A stretch of 11,967 nucleotides of DNA from assembly GCA_002727485.1 (NCBI GenBank), contig PBXE01000043.1:5735-17701 (forward strand). The letters run 5' to 3'. Source of the stretch: Methanobacteriota archaeon. Its GTDB lineage: Archaea; Thermoplasmatota; Poseidoniia; Poseidoniales; Poseidoniaceae. The position numbers were made by a program, and so were the translations under genes. Below the pieces are notes generated by a model. The model did not search any database, had not been told where the DNA came from, and saw only the letters and a program-made list of their open reading frames with translations. Below, piece by piece: positions 1 through 9,500 of this stretch; the first letter of the stretch is position 1; each line of letters opens with the position of its first letter.

Positions 1-58
1 CCATGGTGGAAATTCTGGTAATATCATTATTTTCTTCAAGGGTTTTATTCATAGACAT
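1..58 (-). CDS. Possible 5' end of a divergent minus-strand gene (partial)
   Basis: Read on the minus strand, an ATG at 58-56 opens a frame that stays open to the left edge and encodes MSMNKTLEENNDITRISTM. A second in-frame ATG lies at 52-50. The polar, acidic composition suits the start of an archaeal cytosolic protein better than the hydrophobic translation of the opposite strand. If real, it is divergent from acnA with only 19 bases between the two start codons, so the promoters would overlap. No function can be assigned from so few residues. The competing reading is a plus-strand frame that ends at the TAA at 72-74; that would make this the tail of a gene upstream of acnA. Confidence 0.35.
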   Translation of the reverse strand, partial: MSMNKTLEENNDITRISTM

Positions 59-77
59 GCGCCAACTCGGGTAAATC

Positions 78-2744
78 ATGGCGACATTAGACCCGTTCAA
101 TTCGAAGAGAGAATTGTCTGTCGGGGGGCATTATTTTGCTCTGGATGGACTTGATGAAAATGGGATTGATACCAGTACTCTGCCTTACTCAATTCGTATT
201 TTACTCGAAGGTGCGTTGAGAGGAAATGACGGCTTTCTAGTTAGCGAGTCAGACATCCGCAACATTGCAAATTGGAAACCCAATGGTGAAAGAGGAGAGA
301 TTCCATTTAGACCATCAAGAGTAATTCTTCAAGACTTCACTGGAGTTCCTGCAGTTGTGGATTTGGCGGCTTTGAGAGATGCAATGGTAGAGATGGGTGG
401 AGATCCAGAAAAAGTCAACCCCCAAGTTCCGGTTGATTTAGTGATTGACCATTCGGTACAGGTTGATGTTTCAGGTTCTCATAGTGACGCACTAGAAATG
501 AATTTAGACATTGAATATCATCGAAATATGGAGAGATATACGTTCTTGAAATGGGGTCAAAAGTCTCTACAAGATTTCCAAGCAGTACCTCCATCTAGAG
601 GAATTGTTCATCAAGTTAATCTAGAATTTTTAGCCAGCGTTTCTAGGCAAGAAAAGGGAGTTTGGTTAGCAGATACACTTGTTGGTACCGATTCTCACAC
701 AACCATGGTAAATGGTTTGGGGGTTCTTGGCTGGGGTGTTGGCGGAATTGAGGCCGAGGCAGTAATGTTGGGCCAACCAATTTACATGCTTTCCCCAGAT
801 GTCGTAGGAGTTAGGTTGACCGGAAAACTGAATCCTGGAGTGACTGCTACAGACATGACTCTAAGAATAGTAGAGATGCTTAGAGAATTTGGCGTAGTAG
901 GAAAATTTGTCGAATTTTTTGGTGAAGGAATGGCTGCATTATCTCTTGCAGACCGAGCAACTATTGCCAACATGGCGCCTGAATACGGCGCTACTTGTGG
1001 GTTCTTCCCGATTGATGAAAGAACGTTAGAGTATCTTAGATTAACAGGTAGAGAAGAATCTCACATTGAAGGGGTTGAAGCATATTGTAAGGCTCAAGGG
1101 TTATGGTATTCAGCATCATCTAATGACAAGTCTTACACCGATTTATTGGAATTGGACTTGTCTTCTGTAATGCCCGCTCTTGCAGGTCCAAAACGTCCTC
1201 AAGACAGAGTTGATTTGGCTAATATGAAGTCACATTTTATCGAATCTCTTACTGCGCCTTTGGGGCATCAAGGACATGGTTTGGAAACTAAAGATCTTTC
1301 AAATAGCGCAATTGTAGAAAGTGATGGAAATAAGTATGACTTGAATCATGGAGATGTTGTAATTGCTGCAATAACTTCATGCACCAATACTTCAAATCCT
1401 GGCGTTATGCTTGCAGCTGGTTTGTTGGCAAGAAATGCTAGAAAAAGAGGTCTGTCGGTTAAGCCATGGGTCAAGACCTCCCTTGCCCCAGGTAGTAGGG
1501 TTGTTACGGAGTATTACCAAGCAACTGGTTTACAAGAAGACCTAAACGCTATGGGGTTCAATGTTGTTGGATATGGATGTACTACATGCATTGGGAACTC
1601 AGGACCTCTTCCAGAAGAAATAGATAATGCCATAGATGAAGCAGGATTAATTGTAGGCTCAGTTATTTCAGGCAATAGAAATTTCGAAGGTAGGGTGCAC
1701 AGCAAGGTTAAGGCATCGTATTTAGCGAGTCCACCGTTAGTAGTTGCTTATGCAATAGCAGGCAATCTAGAGATTGATTTAGAAAACGAACCATTGGGCT
1801 ATTCACAAGATGGCACGCCGGTTATGATGAGTGAAATATGGCCTTCAGATTCAGAGATTAGTGAAGCGCTCAAGGCCATTACGCCAGAGATGTTTAGGCA
1901 GAGATATTCTGATGCAATGAATGAACCAAGATGGGACTCGATACCCTCAGAAGCCAGCCCACTATATCCATGGCAGGAAGATTCGACTTACATCCGCCTT
2001 CCAACATTTTTCTCCGGACTTTCAGCAAATCCAGATCCCATATCTAGTATTGATGATGCTAAAGTTTTACTCAAATTGGGTGATTCGATTACAACTGACC
2101 ACATATCACCTGCGGGTTCATTCCCGAAGGATGGTCCGGCAGGTAAATGGCTAATTGAAAGAGGTGTTGAGAAAGGAGATTTCAATTCATTTGGAAGCCG
2201 TAGAGGTAATCATGAAATAATGATGAGAGGAACATTCGCTAATGTTAGAATCAGAAACCAAATGGCTCCTGGTACAGAAGGCGGTTTTGCGTTACATCTA
2301 GAAACTGGAGAGGTTACTTCAGTATACGAAGCAGCACAATCTTACGATGGCGCTAAAGTGGTACTTGCAGGTTCTCAATATGGAACTGGGTCTTCTAGAG
2401 ACTGGGCGGCTAAAGGGACCTATCTGTTAGGCGTCAAGGCTGTTATAGCAACATCTTTTGAGAGAATCCATCGTTCAAATTTAGTAGGCATGGGAGTGCT
2501 TCCAATGACTTTCAAAGAAGGAGAGTCTCATGAATCATTGGGCCTTGACGGTACAGAACTATATTCAATACCGATTAGTGATGAGGTAAAACCATTAGAA
2601 ATGCTTACCGTGAGTGCTAAAAAGTTGGATGGGACAGAAATTCAATTCCAAGCACAAGTTAGGTTAGATACTCCTGTAGAGGTTGAATATTATCGAAATG
2701 GTGGAATTTTACATACTGTACTTAGGCAACTGGCAAGTAACTAA
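78..2744 (+). CDS. acnA: Aconitate hydratase, AcnA/IRP1 type
   Basis: Cytosolic [4Fe-4S] aconitase that isomerises citrate and isocitrate through cis-aconitate in the TCA cycle. At 888 residues it matches the usual length of the AcnA/IRP1 branch. The three cluster cysteines are C435 (SCTNTSNPG) and C501/C504 (GCTTCIGNSG). Other family motifs are DHSVQVD (D124-H125), GTDSHTTMVNGLG (205-207 DSH), DSITTDHISPAG (about 669-680), the AcnA/IRP1 signature FGSRRGNHEIMMRGTF near residue 700, and the C-terminal swivel-domain active-site segment GSSRDWAAKG (S773-R774-D775). The start is well fixed: an in-frame TAA lies six bases upstream (72-74), so ATG 78 is the first possible start. No strong Shine-Dalgarno is visible. 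A TATA-like TTTTATTCATA at 43-53 would give a nearly leaderless transcript. The next gene begins 37 bases after the stop. The gene appears intact. Confidence 0.97.
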   Translation: MATLDPFNSKRELSVGGHYFALDGLDENGIDTSTLPYSIRILLEGALRGNDGFLVSESDIRNIANWKPNGERGEIPFRPSRVILQDFTGVPAVVDLAALRDAMVEMGGDPEKVNPQVPVDLVIDHSVQVDVSGSHSDALEMNLDIEYHRNMERYTFLKWGQKSLQDFQAVPPSRGIVHQVNLEFLASVSRQEKGVWLADTLVGTDSHTTMVNGLGVLGWGVGGIEAEAVMLGQPIYMLSPDVVGVRLTGKLNPGVTATDMTLRIVEMLREFGVVGKFVEFFGEGMAALSLADRATIANMAPEYGATCGFFPIDERTLEYLRLTGREESHIEGVEAYCKAQGLWYSASSNDKSYTDLLELDLSSVMPALAGPKRPQDRVDLANMKSHFIESLTAPLGHQGHGLETKDLSNSAIVESDGNKYDLNHGDVVIAAITSCTNTSNPGVMLAAGLLARNARKRGLSVKPWVKTSLAPGSRVVTEYYQATGLQEDLNAMGFNVVGYGCTTCIGNSGPLPEEIDNAIDEAGLIVGSVISGNRNFEGRVHSKVKASYLASPPLVVAYAIAGNLEIDLENEPLGYSQDGTPVMMSEIWPSDSEISEALKAITPEMFRQRYSDAMNEPRWDSIPSEASPLYPWQEDSTYIRLPTFFSGLSANPDPISSIDDAKVLLKLGDSITTDHISPAGSFPKDGPAGKWLIERGVEKGDFNSFGSRRGNHEIMMRGTFANVRIRNQMAPGTEGGFALHLETGEVTSVYEAAQSYDGAKVVLAGSQYGTGSSRDWAAKGTYLLGVKAVIATSFERIHRSNLVGMGVLPMTFKEGESHESLGLDGTELYSIPISDEVKPLEMLTVSAKKLDGTEIQFQAQVRLDTPVEVEYYRNGGILHTVLRQLASN

Positions 2745-2770
2745 TCGTCACATTGAAGGTGGCGAGTAAT

Positions 2771-2790
2771 TCCCGCTTTTTATGGCGGGA
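2771..2790 (+). promoter_or_regulatory. Inverted repeat enclosing the start codon of the 223-residue gene
   Basis: The arms TCCCGC (2771-2776) and GCGGGA (2785-2790) are perfect 6-base complements, five of the six pairs being G:C. The 8-base loop is TTTTTATG and carries the ATG at 2782-2784. In RNA this could fold around the initiation codon. A regulatory role is inference; the arm after the ATG also codes for residues 2-3 of the protein. Confidence 0.3.
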
Positions 2791-3453
2791 CTTTCAGGCT
2801 ATGTCCAATATCGGTTTAGGTCTGATGAGCATGACACAAACATTCTCCTCAAAGGAGAGGCTGAGTGGGTTAGTCAGAAAGTCGAAGAATTAGGATTAAC
2901 TGGTTTAGGATGGACTATGTCAATTGGGCAAGAAAACAAAAAACAGAAAACGTCGAAAAATTCTTCAGAAGATGGTAAAAAATCAATTACAGTCGAAGAC
3001 GAACCATTAGGAGAAAAGCCATTGGATATGGGGCCTACTCCCGACCCTAGCAGAATTCCTGTAGTAAGAAGGCCAATTGGAGAACTTGATCTTTCTAAAG
3101 AGTTGAAAATGCTTGGTCTAGAAACTCCAGTTCGCCCAGATGTTATCGAATTAATGGAAATTTTTTCTGAAATGGATGACCCAAGGCCAGTTCAAGGGGC
3201 CATGAGCGTTGATCCTATGGCAGAGGCTTGGCTTAGAGAATTATTGCATGTAGTAGTTAGAGAGTACGGTATAACAGCACTTCGAACTCAAGATATTGAA
3301 GAAATCGCTAGTAAGAAATTAGGCAATAGAGAAGGTACCGCATTGGAGGTTTGGCTAGAGTCATTATTTTCTGCTGGAAAATTGGTCAAAGTACACGGCT
3401 CAGATGCTATAGCCTGGGGCCCTTCACCAAGATGGTTGGCCGGTAAAATTTAA
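2782..3453 (+). CDS. Uncharacterised soluble protein, 223 residues, winged-helix-like C-terminus
   Basis: I do not recognise this family. No signal peptide or membrane segment is visible, so it is probably cytoplasmic. Three regions stand out. Residues 5-45 look like a small beta-alpha module (GYVQYRFRS, then ILLKGEAEWVSQKVEELG). Residues 48-98 are a charged, Lys/Ser/Glu- then Pro-rich linker, likely disordered. Residues 118-215 are mainly helical and end in a pattern resembling a winged helix: helices around 145-162 (AEAWLRELLHVVVREYG), 168-181 and 186-199, then a possible hairpin LVKVHGSDAIAWGPS. DNA binding or a partner-binding role would fit but is inference. ATG 2782 is the first start after an in-frame TAA at 2767-2769, and the next Met is residue 46. 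It lies 37 bases downstream of acnA on the same strand, so co-transcription is plausible. AAGGTGG at 2756-2762 is too far upstream to be a normal Shine-Dalgarno. Confidence 0.85.
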   Translation: MAGLSGYVQYRFRSDEHDTNILLKGEAEWVSQKVEELGLTGLGWTMSIGQENKKQKTSKNSSEDGKKSITVEDEPLGEKPLDMGPTPDPSRIPVVRRPIGELDLSKELKMLGLETPVRPDVIELMEIFSEMDDPRPVQGAMSVDPMAEAWLRELLHVVVREYGITALRTQDIEEIASKKLGNREGTALEVWLESLFSAGKLVKVHGSDAIAWGPSPRWLAGKI

Positions 3454-3464
3454 TGTGATTCACA
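3454..3464. other. 11-base palindrome just after a stop codon
   Basis: TGTGA-T-TCACA is a perfect 5-1-5 dyad starting at the base after the TAA of the 223-residue gene. It could be a small operator or a weak 3'-end structure. At this length chance occurrence is possible. The AT-rich stretch after it (ATTATTTGTATCATTATTAG) has short T runs but no clear poly-T terminator. Confidence 0.2.
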
Positions 3465-3518
3465 ATTATTTGTATCATTATTAGTTTGAATAAAATCGAA
3501 TAACTGAGGCTTTACACC

Positions 3519-3526
3519 TATATTTT
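3519..3526 (+). promoter_or_regulatory. Candidate archaeal TATA box for the giant surface-protein gene
   Basis: TATATTTT lies in the 102-base gap before the gene. With typical archaeal spacing of about 25 bases, transcription would start near 3547-3550. That is just before the GTG at 3556 or about 35-40 bases before the ATG cluster at 3583-3591. A dyad, TTTGG (3524-3528) and CCAAA (3535-3539) around TTAA, overlaps the downstream edge of the box and could be a repressor site. Both calls rest on pattern only. Confidence 0.35.
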
Positions 3527-3555
3527 GGCTTAAACCAAATAGCAAAGGAATTAAA

Positions 3556-6500
3556 GTGCAAGTATTCTTGGGTCAAAGAGTGATGATGATGTTTACCCAA
3601 AGCAATCTCTTCAAAGCCCGCGCCCGTAGCATACTTCTTTGTATGTTGATGATTTTATCTACCACTGCAGCAATTGCTTCTACGGCAAGTGCTTCACAAG
3701 CTAGGTCATATACTACAAATCGTGACCCTCACGATGTAGCAATTGGAGATTTCAATTGCGACGGTAGTAATGATATTGCTGTTGCAACTGATGGTACTCA
3801 CACCATTACAATCCTATGGAATGACGGTAATGGTGATTTCAGTGAAAGACAAGATATCTGGGTTTCTGAAAATCTCAGTAGAAACGCTGATTGGGATGAG
3901 TTTTCAAATGTACAATTCATTGAAGTTGGAGAATTCACCGGCGATTCTGCTATAGATATCGTAATTTTCCAGAGAAATAACCCGTTTAGAACTGATGATA
4001 ATGGTGCACCTGATGGGCAGCCAGGAAACGTCACAATCATCGAAAATGGCGGATGCAATGAGAAAACATGGGATATCGGTGCTCGTTTCACTCACTTTTG
4101 GGCTTGGGACCTTGAAGTTAGCGACTTGAACAAAGATGGAAATGATGATGTAATGATTCTTGATTTACAGGCAGATATTACAACTCAGAGAGTCGTAACA
4201 TATCTTGGTCCTGTATCTTCCGGCACTCAAGCAAAGGTTACTAATTTGGGGCCCGCTCAACAGAATACATACAGAGCATTTACTTCAGGAGATTGGGGTG
4301 AATCACAAGTCGGTGGAGGAATCGGCGGCGGTGGACAATGTTTTGACAATGACATGTGGCTCTTGAGGAGCGAAGGACTTGATTATTCAACAGGACAAGT
4401 CACCAACCCAGGGCATGATGATAACGTTTCTATTGTCGAATTCAACTGTCAAACAGATTCTTTCCCTCTAACATACACATTCAGCACTACTCCTGGACCA
4501 GGAGAGCATGTAATCAACATGCAATCAGTATCTTCACAAGTAATCAGTGTTGCAGATATGGATGGGGACGAAGTAGTTGATGTCCTTGCAATAAATGATG
4601 AGAATATTGAGAATGTAAGTTATGTTACTTCTTCTGCTGTAGGCTCGTGGAGTAACCCTCAGTTAGCATATTTTGGACCTTACATTTCTTGGTCACTGAC
4701 TGTTACTGATTTGAACGGTGACAATGAACCCGATTTCATTAATCCGACAATTGCATACCAACAAAACTCAACGGACTCTGCAGGTGGAACAAGTTCTGGA
4801 TTCTTTTTGAATTTCCCGTCTACAATCCAAGTTACACTTTCCGATGGTAATGGAGGCCACCTAAACCCACTATCCTATGCAGCCGGTAGAAGACCTCACG
4901 TCGCTGAAATCGGACAGATGGCAGGCGCACCAAATTCAGCGCCGGACATAGTTGTGGGTCACAAGAACTGGGGCTTTGGCGGATGGAGAGATAACCTAGG
5001 TTGGGACGGTCAATATGATACTATTTCTGTAATAGAAATGGATAACAAAGATCTTTCTGTTTCGGGCATAGAAATCGACCCAGTGGACAGATATTTCGGA
5101 ATTGTTGGTGAAGGAAATAGAAACATAAATGTCACAGTGACAAATACTGGAATGGATGTCCTCAGTGGTCAAAGCGCTCAATTAGATGTTGAACTGAAAA
5201 TTGTTGATGATTTGAACTCTACAAATCAAACTGTATATGCCATGGATTGGGATAACCCAGAGAATAAAGCAGGATGTGCAGGATGTACTTGGGATTACAT
5301 CGATTATGTCGATGGAACACATCACTGGTTTGAAGAAACCAACCATTCATCTGGAACCGGAGTAGATCCTGATGAATCTGAATCAGAGTATTCGCCTAGT
5401 TACCTAAATCCAACTGATTTTATGTGGTCTGGTGAAACTAAAACAAATGCCAGCGGTGGCAAGTGGACCGGTTACGGTAAGAACTGGGATGAAGCAATGA
5501 TTCTACAAGACGTTGACCTAACAGGCTCAGACCGCGCATTCATGAGCGTTGAACTTTATCAGGACTTAGGTTGGGGAGGATTAGGTTCTGCTTCAACTAC
5601 TGGTGGATTCATTCTAACAAATGTTTGGGATGATCTCGCAATGATTGAAGTTGGTAGCGAAGAGACTGGTTGGGATGTAATCAGTTGTCCTACTTCTGCA
5701 GCAGTTAGTGGTGCGTGTTTTTCAGGAAGTTCTATGTGGGGTGGATTTGATACTGATCGATATATCAAAGGAGCCATAGGTGGATATCCAGAAGGCTTAT
5801 CGAGTAATGTTTATTCATTCAACACTTACTATGGGTGGAATAATTTCACCGATGAAGGGTTTGGAACATTTGATTTGAGCCCGTGGGCTGGTGAAACTAT
5901 CGATCTAAGGTTCAGATTTAGAACTGGTTTTGAAGGTTCAATTGCTGATGATAATCAAAGTAGATGGACTGGTTACGATGGTTTTGCGGTTGATAATTTG
6001 ACAATCACAAAACAAAATACAGCTTTCTTCCCGAATGCTCAATCTCAACAAACCCAAATCAACCTTCAAAATCTCGGGCCTGGTGAAGAATATACAACCT
6101 CTATTCAAGCTAATTTCTTGAATGATACCACATATCGTATTTCCGCAACGTTATCGAATAATGGTTGGGATGAACAGATAATTAACGATGAAATAGTTGG
6201 TTATGTTACGCCATTCAACATTTACGACCCGGTAATCGAGAAAATTGAAGATTTCCTACCTGGAGGATTGTATGCTCAAGGAACATTCCCAATTTCTGCG
6301 ACAACTAACAATTACGGGAATACAGCTGTAGATTTTGACATCACTGCGACCGTATTTACGGCCGATCCTTCTGATGTTAATTGTGGTACACCTTCTTCGG
6401 TTTGTGAGATAACATTTGATAATTCCACTGATGGTACAAGGTATACTGAGAGTAACAACCCTAAGGGTGTAAGATACAACGATTCAATCCTATGTCCTGG

Positions 6501-9500
6501 AGACCCAACTTTCAACAAAGAGGCATACTGGTTCGGACACCCTTGTACAGCTAACACAGCAGTAGACGGTTATGGAGATGCATGGGAAAATGAAACCCTT
6601 ACTGTGACCAATATTGATTTGGAAAACCTTTCAGGAGATTTCGTATCATTGAACTTTGAATATTATGCTGATACATTCTTTGATATTGATTCTCAAGGAG
6701 GAATAGACCCTAGTGATTATCTCGCACTATATGTTGACTATACCAACAACGGAAGGACTAATGAGGCTATTGTCTATGGACAATGGAGTGATTATAATGA
6801 GGATGGAACATGTCAAGAAGACCGTAATGGTGATGGAATAGTCAATGCCTCAGAACCTATTGACTTTGGTGAAATTGATTTCATTGGAGACCCAAGGAAC
6901 ACAGATGGTTTAACCAACGGTAATTGGAATGTTTTCTTTAATTCTGATGGATTGACTAAGACAGTTAATATTGACTTGACTCACCTTTATGTTTACAATA
7001 TTTCTTCCAGTGATTCCTCTGATTGGGGAGTAGAATGTCTATCTCTATCTGGAAATAAAGTTGATTTGAAGTTCGAATTCTTCTCCGATGACGACGGAAG
7101 AAATGGAATTAATGATGGTTTCAAGGGTGTAGGAATAACAAATATTTCGATGAAAGAATTTACCTTTGTCGAAGACAATAGTTACACAATCACCAGAACA
7201 GGAGTCGATGCAGGTCAATCATCAACTGACCTTATTGCAGATCATGAATTCTTCTCAGGAGTATATATGATTGAAGTAGAAACTGTATTTGACAACACAA
7301 CAACTGGAGTGCCATGGTATGGAGACACTGAACTAAATGATGCAAACAATATTAAGAGAGTTATTTTCAATGTTAAATCAGTTGATATTACCTTAGGGAA
7401 ACCTCAAGGCGTTCTTGAATGTTTGACAGATCCAACATTAAACTGTGTACTTCCAATAGATCAATCATTAACACATTCATGGGATGTTAGGGCAACTAAT
7501 GGTGTATTAGAAGGAGATTATGTCTTTTATATGGATATATTCGATGAAACTACCAACTCCTTGGCCCATACTGTCTCTGCAGGTCCTGCAAGCGAATTAA
7601 TTGCTGGCCAAGTGATAGACCTATCCTTTACTCCATGGTCAGGTTATCAAGACGGTCACAGATACAACATCAGTTACCGCGCTGAATTAGATGATGGAAC
7701 GCCTTCGGGTACTCCAAGATATTTCCATGCTACTTTTGCCGAAAATATCGACGTTGCAATACTTTCAGATAAAACAACTGGAACCTCAACTATTGTAGAT
7801 GACCTGACTATTCTTGGTAAATCATATACACAATTTACCATCAATGACTGGGATGAGTATTTCAAGACTAACTGGTTTACTCACTATGAAAAGATAATTC
7901 TTCCTTGGCAAGATTTCAACACAGCAAGTGATGCTGGAGGAAAATATTACCTCCGGTTATCCGAAGACGAGGCTGGCACTGTTGATAGAACCCAAATTCT
8001 AGAATCTTACATGCTCAGTGGAGGAACTATACAAGCCCACTTTGCTCCTCACGGTACACAAACCTATGGTGATGGTATTACAAACAGGCTTCCTCTACAA
8101 GTCGAAATTGATGATAGAAAATCACCAAACGAAGTAAAGTATAGCAATATGGATATTTATGATAAGTATCATCCAGTTATGGATGACATCGATGATACCA
8201 ATAATTATGCTATTTTCCAAGGTTTTGATTCTAACAAAGTTGTTGCTAGATCAGTACTAGATGCAGGTTCAGCCGATGAACAAGCAGACTGGGCATCAAT
8301 ATGCACAGGTAATTTAGGTCAAGCAGAATTCCAACCAATTATTAGAACAAAAGACAATCCTGGTGATGTTTTATTGGGCATATGTAGTTATGGTCAAGGT
8401 GGAATGATAATTTCGACTATAGATATTGAAGCAAACTCCGAAGATGCTTCAAGTACTACTTTCCCATTACTCAAGAATATATTATTACATGATGTCAACG
8501 ATTATCCAAATCCATTTGGTAAGCAACGAGAAGGGACAGATATTCTGATCAATGGAGTAAAACCTTCGGATGGATTTAATTCGGGATATCTTGATTATTA
8601 CGTTAAGAGTAATGCAGAATTGACATTTGGTTACCAATCTGATGCAGTAGTACCTCTTACCGCTGATTGGGTTATTGAAGGGCCAACATCATGGGATGGT
8701 TCAACACTTGCCATGGGGCAAGAAGCACACTATGTACCAGATCCAGGAACTTTACCATTTGATACAGAGGTTTCACCAGTAATGACTTTCTGTAAGTCTA
8801 TAGGAACTCAAGGAGCATGTAAGCAAGATGAACAGTGGACAGTTACTCTTTGGTTGCATGACGATGAAGGACATTCAAGAAAGCTTTCTGTAGTCATTGA
8901 AACAGATGACGCTAATGCAGATGAATTCGATCCAACTCCTAATGCGATTGTAGAGATACGGCCAGAGTATGCTGATAATATCGAACTAATTGGTAGTTCA
9001 GGTGCTAACAATGAATGGGATAAATACAGAATAATACTCGACGAGGACGGGCAGATTCCGATATATTTCAATGCTTCAAGCTCTTATGATGAAGATGCTC
9101 CTGAAGGAAGTAGCGGAATTAAATCTTATCAATGGGATGTATATTACGACAAGGCTCAAGATGCCCCATTATCCGCTCTTTATGATACCAATACCTACAC
9201 ACAATCTTCCGCAAGTCAGGGAGTCTGGATGTACACTTTTGGTGGATTTGGCGTTGATGATGAAGGCGTATCCTATGCTGGAAGAAATATCACTGTTGAT
9301 GAAACAACCGAAGCAATCACTCAACCAATAAAGGTCAAATTGACAGTCTTTGATGAAGCAGGAAACTGGGATGATGATATGGAAATTTACTTCGAAGTTT
9401 TAAACGCTGGATTTGGTGACGTTCCTCCAGTAGTAGTGTTCGATGATGCAGACATGTGGGCGGATAAGGATGGATTTAACGAATCTGAATTCACTATATC

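Noticed and set aside
3..74. Plus-strand frame (ATG at 3 to TAA at 72) as the tail of an upstream gene
   Set aside because: Its translation is hydrophobic with an odd ending, and the opposite strand gives a more typical polar protein start. It cannot be excluded without sequence to the left.
3454..3464. TGTGATTCACA as a CRP-type operator
   Set aside because: The half-sites resemble TGTGA/TCACA but the spacer is 1 base, not 6, and CRP is not expected in this type of organism.
5449..6015. M6 metallopeptidase
   Set aside because: Only the accessory jelly-roll resembles M6 proteins; no HExxH zinc motif was seen in the protein.
7744..8505. Active amidotransferase or peptidase assignment for the GATase-like segment
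   Set aside because: No cysteine is found at the nucleophile elbow and no Cys-His-Glu triad could be placed.
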